A stretch of DNA of 64,000 bases from Dolichospermum sp. DET69 (lineage in GTDB: Bacteria; Cyanobacteriota; Cyanobacteriia; Cyanobacteriales; Nostocaceae). The notes below the pieces were generated by a model that made no database searches, was not told where the DNA came from, and saw only the letters and a program-made list of their open reading frames with translations. The stretch spans positions 4,398,501 through 4,462,500 of the forward strand of contig CP070233.1 in NCBI GenBank assembly GCA_017355425.1, in the 5' to 3' direction. The translations under genes were made by a program, and so were the position numbers. Positions 20,064-29,775 of this stretch are shown here, one piece after another (within the stretch, counting starts at the first letter, position 1; each line of letters starts with the position of its first letter).

Positions 20064-20780
20064 ATGACTCAAAATACAATTAATTATGTAATTCATGATA
20101 GAAATTCTCGGTTTCATAGTCAAATTGATTGGCTCAATAGTTATCATACATTTTCCTTCAGCAACTTCTATGATCCCACGCGGATGGGATTCCGTTCTTT
20201 GCGAGTAATTAATGATGATCTCATAGCTGCTGGTGCAGGATTTCCGACTCATGGACATAAAGATATGGAAATTCTCACTTATGTTTTATCAGGTGCAGTA
20301 GAACATAAAGATAGTTTAGGCACAGGTTCGGTAATTCTTCCCGGTGAAGCCCAGGTAATGAGTGCAGGAACTGGGATTATGCACAGTGAATTTAATCCTT
20401 CTCCAACTGAAGAATTACATTTACTGCAAATTTGGATTTTACCAAATCAGCAAGGACTAAAACCTAGATATGAACAAAAAGCTTTTCCCATAGCAGAAAA
20501 GCAAGGAAAATTACGTTTAATTGCCTCTGAAAATGGAAGAGATGGATCTGTAATTATTTATCAAGATGTCTCTTTATATGCGGGAATTTTAGCAACAGGT
20601 GATGTTGTAAATTATCATCTTCAAGATCATCGTTATGCTTGGTTACAAATAGCTAAAGGTAAAGTAAATTTCAATAATCACGAATTGCAAGCCGGAGATG
20701 GAGTAGAAATTACAGGAGAAGAAAAAATCACAATTAGCAGTAATTCAAGCTCAGAAATATTGCTGTTTGACTTAGGGTAA
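20064..20780 (+). CDS. Pirin family protein (YhaK-like bicupin)
   Basis: A 238-aa pirin. The N-terminal cupin contains DWLNSYHTFSFSNFYDP, GFPTHGHKDMEILTYVLSG (metal-binding His residues and Glu near residues 57-63) and GTGIMHSEFN. The C-terminal half is a second, shorter cupin (YAWLQIAKGKVNFNN, LQAGDGVEI). Some pirins are quercetin dioxygenases, others are redox sensors; substrate is not predictable here. It is followed by a strong hairpin at 20790. Confidence 0.9.
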   Translation: MTQNTINYVIHDRNSRFHSQIDWLNSYHTFSFSNFYDPTRMGFRSLRVINDDLIAAGAGFPTHGHKDMEILTYVLSGAVEHKDSLGTGSVILPGEAQVMSAGTGIMHSEFNPSPTEELHLLQIWILPNQQGLKPRYEQKAFPIAEKQGKLRLIASENGRDGSVIIYQDVSLYAGILATGDVVNYHLQDHRYAWLQIAKGKVNFNNHELQAGDGVEITGEEKITISSNSSSEILLFDLG

Positions 20781-20789
20781 AATACCATA

Positions 20790-20806
20790 GGCGGGGTTTC
20801 CCCGCC
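20790..20806 (+). terminator. Hairpin after the pirin gene
   Basis: GGCGGGG-TTT-CCCCGCC, a 7-bp GC stem 9 bp after the stop codon. It lacks a long T-run, so it may be a dispersed hairpin acting as a weak terminator. Two tandem copies of GTTTCCTAATT(T/G)GGG follow. Confidence 0.5.
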
Positions 20807-20929
20807 CTCAGTTTGGGTTTCCTAATTTGGGTTTCCTAATTGGGGTCTCCCCACCCTCAATTGTATTTCTACCTGAAAATCTAGAAATTTATTAAACATT
20901 CTGACTTCTGCTGAATCATAATTAATTTT

Positions 20930-22636
20930 CTAAAACAGAAAGTATCTTTGTGCCATTGGTAAAACTGTTGCTGGTTCACAAGTTAATAATTCACCATTCG
21001 CACGGACTTCGTAGGTTTCAGGATCTACCTCAATATGAGGTAAAGCATCATTTAATTTCATGTCTAGTTTAGTAATTTGACGAGTTCCTGAAACTGGAAC
21101 TGCTAACTTTCTTAAACTTAATTGTTGAGGAATTTCTCTTGCTAAAGCTGCTTGAGAAATAAAAGTTAATGATGTTGCATTTCTCGCACCCGCAAAACTG
21201 CCAAACATTGGTCGCATATATACAGGTTGCGGTGTGGGAATACTAGCACTAGCATCACCCATTTGTGACCAAGCAATCATGCCTCCTTTAATGACAATTT
21301 GCGGTTTGACACCAAAAAACGCAGGTGTCCACAAACACAAATCCGCTAATTTTCCTGCTTCTACTGATCCCACATATTCAGAAATACCATGAGTAATTGC
21401 CGGATTAATTGTATATTTAGCGATATATCTTTTTGCTCGTACATTATCCGCATTACCATCCCCAGCAAGGCTTCCCCGTTGTATTTTCATTTTGTGTGCT
21501 GTTTGCCAAGTCCGAATTATGACTTCACCTACCCGCCCCATTGCTTGTGAGTCAGATGCAATCATACTAAACGCGCCTAAGTCGTGAAGAATATCTTCCG
21601 CTGCGATAGTTTCTCTCCGAATCCGAGATTCAGCAAAAGATACATCTTCAGGAATACTGGAATCTAAGTGATGACATACCATCAACATATCCAAATGTTC
21701 ATCTAGAGTGTTGACAGTGTAAGGACGGGTGGGGTTAGTAGAAGATGGTAAAACGTTACTTTGTCCGCAAACTTTGATAATGTCTGGTGCGTGTCCTCCT
21801 CCAGCCCCTTCCGTGTGGTAGGTGTGAATAGCACGATGTTTAAAAGCGGCAATAGTATCTTCAACAAATCCGGCTTCGTTGAGGGTGTCAGTGTGAATTG
21901 CGACTTGCACATCATATTCATCAGCAACGGTTAAACAAGTATCAATTGTGGCGGGAGTCGTTCCCCAATCTTCATGGAGTTTTAACCCCATTACTCCAGC
22001 TTCAATTTGTTCTATTAGTCCTTGGGGTTGACTTGTATTGCCTTTCCCTAAAAATCCTATGTTGACAGGGAACGCATCTGCGGCTTGCAACATTCGGTAA
22101 ATATTCCAAGGTCCAGGAGTACAAGTTGTGGCATTTGTTCCTGTGGCTGGTCCTGTACCTCCACCAATCATCGTTGTGATCCCTGATGCGATCGCTACTT
22201 CAATCTGTTGAGGACAAATAAAATGGATGTGGGTATCAATTCCCCCCGCTGTCAGAATCATTCCTTCTCCTGCTAAAGCTTCAGTCCCCGGACCAATAAT
22301 GATATCTATATTGTCTTGAATATAGGGATTTCCAGCTTTACCAATTTTGTAAATTTTGCCATCTTTAATGCCGATATCTGCTTTAACAATTCCCCACCAA
22401 TCGAGGATTAAAGCATTAGTAATCACTAAATCTACAGCACCATCAGCGTTAGAAATTGGGGATTGTCCCATGCCATCTCTAATCACTTTACCACCACCAA
22501 ATTTCACCTCATCTCCGTAGGTTGTGAAATCCTGTTCTACTTCAATAAATAATTCTGTGTCTGCTAATCTAATTTTATCACCTACTGTGGGTCCATAGGT
22601 TTCAGCATAAGCGCGACGATCCATTCTGTATGGCAT
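20930..22636 (-). CDS. ureC: Urease alpha subunit UreC
   Basis: Catalytic subunit of the nickel urease (urea to ammonia and carbamate), 568 aa, full length. Visible active-site features are the metal ligands DTHIHF (His136, His138), the carbamylated lysine in [12 protein letters not shown] (Lys219), [22 protein letters not shown], the flap MVCHHLD with its mobile Cys, and ASDSQAMGR (metal Asp). It is the last structural gene of ureD-A-B-C, but lies 401 bp from ureB because of an insertion. The accessory genes ureE, ureF and ureG are not in the window. Confidence 0.97.
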   Translation of the reverse strand: MPYRMDRRAYAETYGPTVGDKIRLADTELFIEVEQDFTTYGDEVKFGGGKVIRDGMGQSPISNADGAVDLVITNALILDWWGIVKADIGIKDGKIYKIGKAGNPYIQDNIDIIIGPGTEALAGEGMILTAGGIDTHIHFICPQQIEVAIASGITTMIGGGTGPATGTNATTCTPGPWNIYRMLQAADAFPVNIGFLGKGNTSQPQGLIEQIEAGVMGLKLHEDWGTTPATIDTCLTVADEYDVQVAIHTDTLNEAGFVEDTIAAFKHRAIHTYHTEGAGGGHAPDIIKVCGQSNVLPSSTNPTRPYTVNTLDEHLDMLMVCHHLDSSIPEDVSFAESRIRRETIAAEDILHDLGAFSMIASDSQAMGRVGEVIIRTWQTAHKMKIQRGSLAGDGNADNVRAKRYIAKYTINPAITHGISEYVGSVEAGKLADLCLWTPAFFGVKPQIVIKGGMIAWSQMGDASASIPTPQPVYMRPMFGSFAGARNATSLTFISQAALAREIPQQLSLRKLAVPVSGTRQITKLDMKLNDALPHIEVDPETYEVRANGELLTCEPATVLPMAQRYFLF

Positions 22637-22689
22637 ACTTTATCCTTTTTTTAATTAAATAGAGTTATGGGCAAAATTTTAGCTTAAAC

Positions 22690-23037
22690 AGTAGAAGCCT
22701 CTCACCTACCCGATAGGGAGGTGATGAGATGAATACGCGGAAGTGACGAATTGCCCAACGAGCAAAATTAAGCGCAGCTTAATCAGTATTGTTGGGCGAT
22801 GTTAGCGAAGCGGCACGAAGTGCGGAATGAACACTTTCTTGATTTTTTTTCAAATATTTGATATAATCCTTGACAGTAGGTGTAACTCAATTAAATGCAC
22901 CAAAAGCAGCCTATCAAAAAAGTTAAAAATTATCTCAAAAAGTCCCTAGGGCATAGGGCTTTAAAGCTCGGTTAATGTCTTCATAGAGGAGTCGCCGAGA
23001 AGCCTACACTCACCTGAAAGGGAGTGTGTGGAGTATG
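22690..23037. mobile_element. Candidate non-autonomous IS200/IS605-like element between ureB and ureC
   Basis: The 401-bp gap between two genes normally a few bases apart holds no complete gene. Each end has a palindromic hairpin preceded by GAAGCC (CTCACCTACCC-GAT-AGGGAGGTGA near 22697, and ACACTCACCT-GAA-AGGGAGTGTGT near 23009). Inside are a promoter-like stretch (TTGATATAATCCTTGACAG), a 26-codon frame from ATG 22896 ending RALKLG, and GTTAGCGAAGCGGCACGAAG, a dispersed motif. This layout fits an internally deleted IS605/TnpB-type element with subterminal hairpins. Ends are not proven. Confidence 0.45.
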
Positions 23038-23343
23038 TCACAGACTTCCATTAATTTTGCCGTTGAATCCATATATCTGACGAGTACCAATGAGGGGAAC
23101 TAGAGTAATTTCTTTTTCATCTCCTGGTTCAAATCTCACGGCTGTACCTGCGGGGATATCTAATCTCATTCCTCGCGCTTTTTCTCTGTCGAAAATTAAA
23201 GCAGTATTAACTTCAAAAAAGTGAAAATGCGATCCTATTTGAATGGGTCTATCTCCTGCATTTGCTACTATTAATTTAGTAATTGGACGACCTGCATTTA
23301 ATTCAATTTCCCCTATTGGGGTGATGATTTCTCCGGGTATCAT
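23038..23343 (-). CDS. ureB: Urease beta subunit UreB
   Basis: A 101-aa small structural subunit of urease, normal for cyanobacteria where A, B and C are separate genes. Diagnostic segments are [34 protein letters not shown] and [19 protein letters not shown]. It is split from ureA by two foreign genes and from ureC by the IS605-like segment, so cotranscription of the urease subunits may be impaired. The stop codon is the first base triplet after the insertion boundary. Confidence 0.97.
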   Translation of the reverse strand: MIPGEIITPIGEIELNAGRPITKLIVANAGDRPIQIGSHFHFFEVNTALIFDREKARGMRLDIPAGTAVRFEPGDEKEITLVPLIGTRQIYGFNGKINGSL

Positions 23344-23357
23344 AATTTTTTCCTAAT

Positions 23358-23591
23358 TTAAAGATTTTCTAAGAATTCTACAAAGGGTTGGAAAGCTTGC
23401 GGACATCTTTCGGCAATATCTTGATATCTAGCACTTCCTAATATTATACGAGCATCACTAGAACCTCGATATTTTTTACCATAGGTTTGAAAAATTTTCT
23501 GGGTCTGAATCCCAGACGGATTGATTCTGACTCGGTGACTCCTGACTCCTTCTTCAAGAGATGTACCCTCTACATAAATTTCAACTTTCAT
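23358..23591 (-). pseudogene. Remnant of a DUF4276/Toprim-like partner of the AAA ATPase
   Basis: The 77-codon frame opens MKVEIYVEGTS, the start typical of DUF4276 (Toprim-like) proteins, and ends ARYQDIAERCPQAFQPFVEFL, like their C-terminus. The middle, where family members have 100 or more extra residues with catalytic acids, is replaced by about 60 bp that match a dispersed non-coding repeat (GTCAGGAGTCACCGAGTCAG, also near 50240-50290). I read this as a gene collapsed by deletion and repeat insertion. It overlaps the upstream ATPase gene by 4 bp (ATGA), showing the original two-gene operon. Confidence 0.55.
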
Positions 23592-24790
23592 GGAAGTCTC
23601 TCTAATTCATCACTACGGTGTAATTGTTCTAATTCATCTGAGCCAAAATCATCAAGCATATCAATTAAAACTTGAGAATTTCCAGGTTTAATAAACTTTG
23701 CTTCCCCATTTTCTTTTCTAATTACTGCAATTTGAGAAATATCAAACTGCGTCAAAAAATAAGATGAATGAGTTGCCAATAAAATTTGTGTGCGTTCACA
23801 AGTTTTCTCAAATAAGGCAGCTAAAACAGGTAGTGTCCGTGGATGTACACCTTGATCTGGTTCATCAATACAAATTAACGATGGTGGATTTGGCAGTACA
23901 CATAAACAAATCCAACAAATTAAACGCAAAATTCCATCTGATAAATCCGCAAGACTTAACTCTTGATCAATACCTGATTCTTGCCAAAAAGCTATAACTT
24001 CTCCTGGTCCACCACGAGCTTTTACGGTTAAACCTTTAAAACCAGGAATTACAGAACGAAGATGTTGTTGTAGTTCATCAAATGCTGTTCTATGTTCAGT
24101 CATTAAATAGAAAAGAACTGAACTCAAATTACCTGCATCTTCATGTAAAATTGGTTCTTGTTCAATGGGAACTGATTGACGAATCTTCTGATTTCCTATG
24201 TTAAAAGAACTATAAAACCTCCAATCACGAATATATTCACGTAAGTTATATAAAGCTTCTAATGATGGATTTGTTATCGTATTCAGCGTTAGTTGATTAG
24301 AACGCTTTAAAGCAATCTCTTGTTTTAATTCATCTTGTGTTAAAGCTGTAAATCCTTTTTCTCCAGGTTCTCTAATAACACCTTTATTACCCTGAATATC
24401 CATATATATGTATGGATTACTATATTTATCATTAAAAGGTTTAGATGATTCTACTCTTTCATAGGAAACTTGGGTTCTACCAACCGGTCCCATAAGTTCC
24501 CCTAAATATCTAATACCAATTGGACGACCTGTATCAATTTCTATATCCCATTCAAACTTAGCTGGTCCTGGAATATGAAAAATCTGCTGCCCAATAGCAC
24601 CAGTAATTATTTCAGGAGGGATATCGTAATAAAGACTATCTCGCAAAAATTTGAGAAATTCAAATAAACTTGATTTTCCTGCCCCATTAGCACCAACAAT
24701 AATTTCTAATGGTTGTAATGGAGCTTCCAAGTTTCTAAAAGGACGATAACCTCGAATATTGACTGATGTTAATCGGTATGGTGCTACCAT
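23588..24790 (-). CDS. AAA family (RecF/SMC-like) ATPase, OLD-type
   Basis: A 400-aa ABC-type ATPase: Walker A GANGAGKSS (residues 33-41) just after the fold start SVNIRGYRPF, an ABC signature-like LSLADLSDGILRL near 285, Walker B LICIDEPDQGVHP near 305, and the H-loop LATHSSYFLTQF near 340. This is the AAA_21 / RecF-like architecture found in the ATPase halves of split OLD-like defence pairs, where a Toprim-type nuclease gene follows. Here that partner is broken. The gene sits inside the urease operon, between ureA and ureB, so it is a likely insertion. The protein looks intact; a role in phage defence is an inference. Confidence 0.75.
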   Translation of the reverse strand: MVAPYRLTSVNIRGYRPFRNLEAPLQPLEIIVGANGAGKSSLFEFLKFLRDSLYYDIPPEIITGAIGQQIFHIPGPAKFEWDIEIDTGRPIGIRYLGELMGPVGRTQVSYERVESSKPFNDKYSNPYIYMDIQGNKGVIREPGEKGFTALTQDELKQEIALKRSNQLTLNTITNPSLEALYNLREYIRDWRFYSSFNIGNQKIRQSVPIEQEPILHEDAGNLSSVLFYLMTEHRTAFDELQQHLRSVIPGFKGLTVKARGGPGEVIAFWQESGIDQELSLADLSDGILRLICWICLCVLPNPPSLICIDEPDQGVHPRTLPVLAALFEKTCERTQILLATHSSYFLTQFDISQIAVIRKENGEAKFIKPGNSQVLIDMLDDFGSDELEQLHRSDELERLP

Positions 24791-24834
24791 GTTGTTACCT
24801 CAATTTTTTTCTCATATATTTAAGTGATTTTTGA

Positions 24835-25137
24835 CTAACAAATTGGATTATGTACAGTTACTAACTTTGTGCCATCAGGAAAAGTGGCTTCTACTTGGAC
24901 ATCATGAATCATTTCTGGAATTCCTTCCATGACATCATCACGAGTTAATAAAGTTGTTCCATAACTCATTAAATCTGCCACGGTTTGACCATCTCTTGCC
25001 CCTTCCAAAATCGCAGCAGAAATAAAAGCAATCGCTTCTGGATAATTTAATTTTAATCCTCTATTTTTTCGTCTTTCCGCTACTAAAGCAGCAGTAAAAA
25101 TTAATAACTTATCTCGTTCTTGCGGTGTTAGATGCAT
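24835..25137 (-). CDS. ureA: Urease gamma subunit UreA
   Basis: A 100-aa protein from the ATG at 25137 ([17 protein letters not shown]), the normal start of the family; the frame extends upstream but that part overlaps ureD. Typical segments are [34 protein letters not shown] and [19 protein letters not shown]. It is the smallest structural subunit. The gap to ureD is 31 bp; the next gene downstream is the foreign AAA ATPase after 44 bp. Confidence 0.97.
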   Translation of the reverse strand: MHLTPQERDKLLIFTAALVAERRKNRGLKLNYPEAIAFISAAILEGARDGQTVADLMSYGTTLLTRDDVMEGIPEMIHDVQVEATFPDGTKLVTVHNPIC

Positions 25138-25168
25138 TTTTTTCTCCCCTGTGTCTGAAGTAGTTTGT

Positions 25169-26008
25169 TTAAATTTGCCATACTCTCGGAATACAATTAC
25201 CACCATTTAGACAAGATACTCGGAACATTTGCCAAATATTTGTAAACCAACTTCTGACTTCAGATGTAGAATTACCACGATATCGGCACAAAAATCCATG
25301 TTGTAAGCGAGTTACCCCAGCATTAGAGTTTTGAATGATTAAAGAACGCGCTTGGTTAATGATTTCCTGTGATATTGGCAAACCAACACTAATAAAACTA
25401 CCCACAACGGGGTTTCCCGCTAAACCATGAGGACTATGAAATACTTCTTCGCTACCGGGGACAATTTGCCTATCAATCCATAGGGGAATACCATTTTGCC
25501 AGATTTCCGTGTGCGATCGCATCTCTCCCTGTAAAAACTTTTCTCCCCTGGCACTTCTTCCAAATCTCGTAATTTCCCAGCCCAAATAACTTGCATCTGT
25601 AGCTAATTCTACCCGCAAATCTTGGCGATAAATTGCCCCATTAAATAAAATCGTTTCTTGGGGTAAATATTCTAAACAAGCATGAGCATCAATTTGAATA
25701 TCTACGATTTGTCTTGCTAATAGCCCGTTACTACGATATATTTTACTTGCGGCTGCGGTGGTAATTAATGCCTTTGTCTGGGGTTGGAGGTGAATTTGGG
25801 AAGATAAGCGATCGCCCCCCACAATGCCGCCAGCAGTGTGTAAAATCACACTATGACAAACTTCTTGTCCTTCTGGATAAAAAGGGCGTTGTACCTTAAA
25901 AGGGGCTTGATGGTGGTTGTAAATCAACTGAGTAGAATCTTGGCGTTTAGCATAAACTAAGTTAAGTTTGCCATGCCAACCTTGTACTGTGTAGGGGTTA
26001 TCAATCAT
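25169..26008 (-). CDS. ureD: Urease accessory protein UreD
   Basis: A 279-aa scaffold protein that binds apo-urease and, with UreF and UreG, delivers nickel. Family segments are [58 protein letters not shown] and the C-terminal [20 protein letters not shown]. First gene of the urease operon on the minus strand, followed by ureA. Confidence 0.95.
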   Translation of the reverse strand: MIDNPYTVQGWHGKLNLVYAKRQDSTQLIYNHHQAPFKVQRPFYPEGQEVCHSVILHTAGGIVGGDRLSSQIHLQPQTKALITTAAASKIYRSNGLLARQIVDIQIDAHACLEYLPQETILFNGAIYRQDLRVELATDASYLGWEITRFGRSARGEKFLQGEMRSHTEIWQNGIPLWIDRQIVPGSEEVFHSPHGLAGNPVVGSFISVGLPISQEIINQARSLIIQNSNAGVTRLQHGFLCRYRGNSTSEVRSWFTNIWQMFRVSCLNGGNCIPRVWQI

Positions 26009-26071
26009 TTAGAGCGTAAAGTAAAAATTAATCACCTGATTTGTCCACTTAAACATATTATTCAATAATTT

Positions 26072-26812
26072 ATGACAATATTTTGGTTGGCATTAGCTGG
26101 CATTATCGGCTGGTTTATCAGTTTACTAGCTGGTGGTGGGAGTTCATTAATTCTCATGCCCATTGTGGGAATGTTCATAGGGGCAGCAGCTATTGCTCCT
26201 GTAATTACTATCAGTGGCATATTTGGCAACAGTGAACGAGTATTTGTCTATTGGCAAAAAATTAATTGGGATGTTGTCAAATGGGAGTTACCCGGAGCAG
26301 TTTTTGGCGGAATTTTAGGAGCATTTACACTCACAAAAATTAAATTAGATTGGTTAAATATTTTAGTTGCCATATTTCTCATTTTTTCGGCTATAAGTTA
26401 CTTCTTCAAAAATGAGGAGAAATCTTTTACCGTCCAAACTTGGTACTTTCTCCCAGCAGGTTTTGCTTATGCTTTTTTATCTGGTTTGATAGGCAGCATG
26501 GGGCCTGTATTAGCTCCACTTTATATTAACTATGGCTTACAAAAAGAGGAATTACTAGCAACTCAGGCAACAAATCGAGTGATTGTTCATCTCGTCAAAG
26601 TGGTTGTCTATGGTTTTTTTGGAGCTTTCAAATTACCATACATTGGTTATGGAATTGTCCTTGGTTTGGCTGCATTACCTGGCAATTACTTGGGACATTT
26701 AGTTCTGCAAAAAATCAGTGAAAAACAATTCCGTCAATTGGTGATCTCCTTTGTCATGTTCAGTGGAATGCTGATTTTATGGCAGCAAAGAGAATTATTA
26801 CCTTTTTGGTAA
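26072..26812 (+). CDS. TSUP family (TauE/SafE) membrane permease
   Basis: A 246-aa protein with about eight membrane segments and two half-repeats typical of the TauE/SafE family. The first glycine-rich motif LLAGGGSSLILMPIVGMF (near residue 20) has its counterpart LIGSMGPVLAPLYINYG near 140. Family members export sulfite, sulfoacetate or other small anions; the substrate is unknown. Divergent from ureD by 63 bp, so the two may share an intergenic promoter zone. Confidence 0.87.
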   Translation: MTIFWLALAGIIGWFISLLAGGGSSLILMPIVGMFIGAAAIAPVITISGIFGNSERVFVYWQKINWDVVKWELPGAVFGGILGAFTLTKIKLDWLNILVAIFLIFSAISYFFKNEEKSFTVQTWYFLPAGFAYAFLSGLIGSMGPVLAPLYINYGLQKEELLATQATNRVIVHLVKVVVYGFFGAFKLPYIGYGIVLGLAALPGNYLGHLVLQKISEKQFRQLVISFVMFSGMLILWQQRELLPFW

Positions 26813-27159
26813 AAATAATGTTTTCTACATTTTTCCCATTTGAATTGTCTTCTATTTATTTCTAAATATACTTGCTGCTCTTCAAATGGCAAATCTTTAA
26901 CTAAGTAGGTGAACAGAATAAAACCAATCTGTGTAAAGAAAAGTAAAATCGCCCAAACCCTCTTCAATCTTGCCTTTTGCCTCTTGCCTCTTGCCTTGCC
27001 ATAACGACAATTTTTAATGCTAACCTACTTATATATAGCGGTTATCGTGGGGATGCAATACAATCGCGGGCAGGGAAACCCCACCCCCTACTAAAAAATA
27101 TTCTTGATTATCTTCAATCAATTTTTCAATTTTCAGTCTAATTAGTGTTTGCATTTATT
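26813..27159. other. Intergenic stretch without a gene
   Basis: Holds tandem heptamers of the TTGCCTC type (about 26970-26998) and a TATATATAGCGGTTATCG segment like the ends of the dispersed 107-bp repeats. A weak TTG-started minus frame overlaps the TSUP 3' end but has no supporting features. No promoter could be assigned. Confidence 0.6.
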
Positions 27160-27266
27160 TACAGCACTTCCTTTGTGTTATGAGGTACAAGAACCCCACC
27201 CCCAACCCCCTCCCCGCAAGCGATGAGGGGGCTAAGATGTACCTCATAAGAGCGAAAACCGCTGTA
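27160..27266. repeat. 107-bp MITE-like repeat, copy 2
   Basis: Same length and same C-rich/GCAAGCGATGAGGGGG core as 11179-11285, with ends TACAGCA and CGCTGTA. It ends 4 bp from the crtD stop codon, so it forms the 3' untranslated region of that gene. Confidence 0.65.
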
Positions 27267-27270
27267 ACTA

Positions 27271-28785
27271 TTAACTTTGAGCTTGAATTTGTCTAACTAC
27301 TGTCAAAGCTGAATAACTCACTCCCGCAGTTCCTTCTCCAGGATGAGTTGAATCCCCCACTAACCACAAATTATTAATAGGTGTCCGATTCGCAAAACCA
27401 AAGGGGCCAAAGGTAGGAATTCTTTGCCCAATACCACCAACAATACCCCCTTCCCGTCCTGTAAAATGCTCAAAGGTACGAGGTGTGGCAGCTTCTACAT
27501 AAATGATAGTTTCTGGTTTCAAGTAGAAATATTCAGAAAGTTTGGATATTGCTTCTTGAGTAAATTTTTGTTTTAACCCTTGATAATCTTGAGTATGCCA
27601 CCAGGGAGTAAAATCAACAAAGGAAGAAGCAATAATTGTGGCTTTTCCTATTGGTGCGCGGCCGTCTCCTTCATGACTTACAGAGACAAACAGAGAATTG
27701 TTTTCACCAATAGGTTTATTAACATCATATAAAAATTGTAAATGCGGTGGACAATTAGGAGGAATTGCACTTTTTTCTACACCCAAATAAACTACAAATG
27801 CACCGGAAGCTGGGGGGAGTTTTTCTACTCTTTGTTTATATCCAGCAGGAGCATTTTCTCCTAATAATTGAACTAAATTTTGAACGGTGACATTTGCAAT
27901 TATATGTTCTGCTGTTTGGGTCCAAGTTTCTCCGGTTTTCTGATTTTTAATAACTACAGCGTTGGCTTGGCCATTTTCAACTTTGATTTTTTCGACGGTG
28001 TGACGCATTAATAATTTGCCACCATCTCTTTCTAAGGATTCTACCAAGCGATCGCTCAATACTTGCATACTCCCTTGCAGATGATATAATCCCTGGGGTG
28101 ATTGGGACACACTCAAGGCTGTAGCTGCATAAAGTAAAGCGGTTTCTTCGGCGCTGACTTGAGAATATAACTTCAGTTGTAAATCTAAAAATGTCCGCAG
28201 TCTTTTGTCCTTTCCTAACCCACATAATCGTAAAGCATCCCCTACAGTAAATAATGTGAAAGGTGCAGTAATCAAGGTACTCGGACGCACTGCTTGGATT
28301 AATTGTCCTAAATCCCATAAATTCCGGGGTGGTAAAACAGGATCACGTCCTTGAAATTCCCAACTAGCATTAAATAAAGTTGTTAATAATTGCCAAAAAG
28401 ATTCACTACCAGGAAACTGTTTCTGGCGTTCTGCTTGCCATTTCTGAGGATCACGCCAGACATTAATCGGTGTTGACTCTCCCGGAAGATATACCGCACA
28501 AGCTGGGTCACAAGGCGTGGCTGCGGGTAATTCTATATTTAATTCTGAGAAAATGCGGTGATGAATTCCCCCAGGTTCTAAACCTGCAACTTGGGTTGCA
28601 CCAACATCAAAGATAAATCCTTGACGTTTAAAGGTGGAAGCACAACCACCAGGAACTATTGCTTGGTCAAGAATTAGGACGTTATAACCTCTGTGTGCCA
28701 ATAACGCCCCGGTTGTAAGTCCACCTATACCCGCACCGATAACGATAACGCGGGATTGATTTTTTGTATGAGTAAGATTTGACAT
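27271..28785 (-). CDS. crtD: Carotenoid C-3',4' desaturase CrtD
   Basis: A 504-aa FAD-dependent desaturase of the phytoene-desaturase superfamily. The N-terminal dinucleotide fold VIVIGAGIGGLTTGALLAHR (residues 14-33) is followed by GGCASTFKRQGFIFDVGAT. The C-terminal FAD segment NLWLVGDSTHPGEGTAGVSY is near 470. This pattern matches cyanobacterial CrtD, which introduces the 3',4' double bond in myxol glycoside (myxoxanthophyll) synthesis. Closely related cyanobacterial enzymes (CrtH isomerase, CrtO ketolase) differ in these segments; I consider CrtD most likely. Single gene, full length. Confidence 0.82.
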   Translation of the reverse strand: MSNLTHTKNQSRVIVIGAGIGGLTTGALLAHRGYNVLILDQAIVPGGCASTFKRQGFIFDVGATQVAGLEPGGIHHRIFSELNIELPAATPCDPACAVYLPGESTPINVWRDPQKWQAERQKQFPGSESFWQLLTTLFNASWEFQGRDPVLPPRNLWDLGQLIQAVRPSTLITAPFTLFTVGDALRLCGLGKDKRLRTFLDLQLKLYSQVSAEETALLYAATALSVSQSPQGLYHLQGSMQVLSDRLVESLERDGGKLLMRHTVEKIKVENGQANAVVIKNQKTGETWTQTAEHIIANVTVQNLVQLLGENAPAGYKQRVEKLPPASGAFVVYLGVEKSAIPPNCPPHLQFLYDVNKPIGENNSLFVSVSHEGDGRAPIGKATIIASSFVDFTPWWHTQDYQGLKQKFTQEAISKLSEYFYLKPETIIYVEAATPRTFEHFTGREGGIVGGIGQRIPTFGPFGFANRTPINNLWLVGDSTHPGEGTAGVSYSALTVVRQIQAQS

Positions 28786-29063
28786 AGTTCAACTTCGCTG
28801 ACTATAAATTGAGAATTAACTTTATAATTCTTCATATTACTAATCATTAGTTTACATAAATTATTTGTTTAGTGCCAGAGTTAACAACTATCAGAAATAG
28901 CAAATGTCTTTTATTTGTGACACCAAAAAACAGGGAAGAGGTTGAAAGTCTATTAGTATATGGCTTTTTTCTGGAAATTTTCAACTCATGACATTGCGTA
29001 TAAATGTATTTTGTCTTACATTCATCTAAAAATTATTGAGGTGAGTATTTGCAGTATTATCTA

Positions 29064-29708
29064 TTAATAACTAACTTCCAAATTACGTAAAATCAAATCA
29101 GCCCTGGGTGTAAACCCATCAGCATATTCAGCCGGAAATTGGGTAATTACATAAAATGCTTTACCCTTTTGTTCTCCAATGTAGATACTACCAACAATGT
29201 TTTTGCCTTGGCTAAAAACAATCTTTTCTTTTACCCAAGGATAGAATGTATTCTTTGTCCGACTCACTACGCGCCATTTATTGCCAGAAATTAACCCATT
29301 TTTGCTATTGACAAATTTGCTAACTTGTGAATATTTCTGAAAATTATTCAAAAAAGCAAAGTGAACATAAGCATTTTCATTTTTTTTATTACCAAAGTTA
29401 GCAATAAATTCAACTCCTTGTCCTTCCTCAGAACTACTAGATGTTACTAAAAAATCGTCTGAGGGAAAGTAGGTACTAAAACTAGGGTTTTGGTACAGCT
29501 TGAGTGTAATTGTGCTTTTTTCCCCTTCTATATATAAGGTGGCTTTTTTTGTTGCTGGTTTAGTTGACTGGGTTTTTTGACTAGCCAATAATATTGTTTG
29601 ATTACTGGCTAGAGGATGATTTTTACCAAGTTGCCCAGAGGCTAAATTAGGAGTAGCTAATGTTAATATTACTAGGCTTGTTGGTATTATACAGTTAAGA
29701 TGATTCAT
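29064..29708 (-). CDS. Hypothetical secreted protein, 214 aa
   Basis: A signal peptide is visible (hydrophobic residues about 7-23, small residues ASG at the cut). The mature part is polar with a run of Lys/Thr/Ser after it, then beta-type segments (KNTFYPWVKEKIVFSQGKNI, GKAFYVITQFPAEYADGF). I do not recognise a family. A likely envelope or periplasmic protein, alone between crtD and apcD. Confidence 0.6.
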   Translation of the reverse strand: MNHLNCIIPTSLVILTLATPNLASGQLGKNHPLASNQTILLASQKTQSTKPATKKATLYIEGEKSTITLKLYQNPSFSTYFPSDDFLVTSSSSEEGQGVEFIANFGNKKNENAYVHFAFLNNFQKYSQVSKFVNSKNGLISGNKWRVVSRTKNTFYPWVKEKIVFSQGKNIVGSIYIGEQKGKAFYVITQFPAEYADGFTPRADLILRNLEVSY

Positions 29709-29775
29709 TGCTAATATTTTGATTTTTTACTAAATAAAGACCTAAACTTGAGTTCAGTTATGTAATATTCGGTAA

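Noticed and set aside
22896..22976. 26-codon frame between ureB and ureC
   Set aside because: Too short and Lys-rich by composition; treated as the fused ends of a deleted transposon gene rather than a peptide gene.
26734..26967. 77-codon minus-strand frame after the TSUP gene
   Set aside because: TTG start, overlaps the TSUP 3' end, no family signs; its hydrophobic beginning is likely chance.
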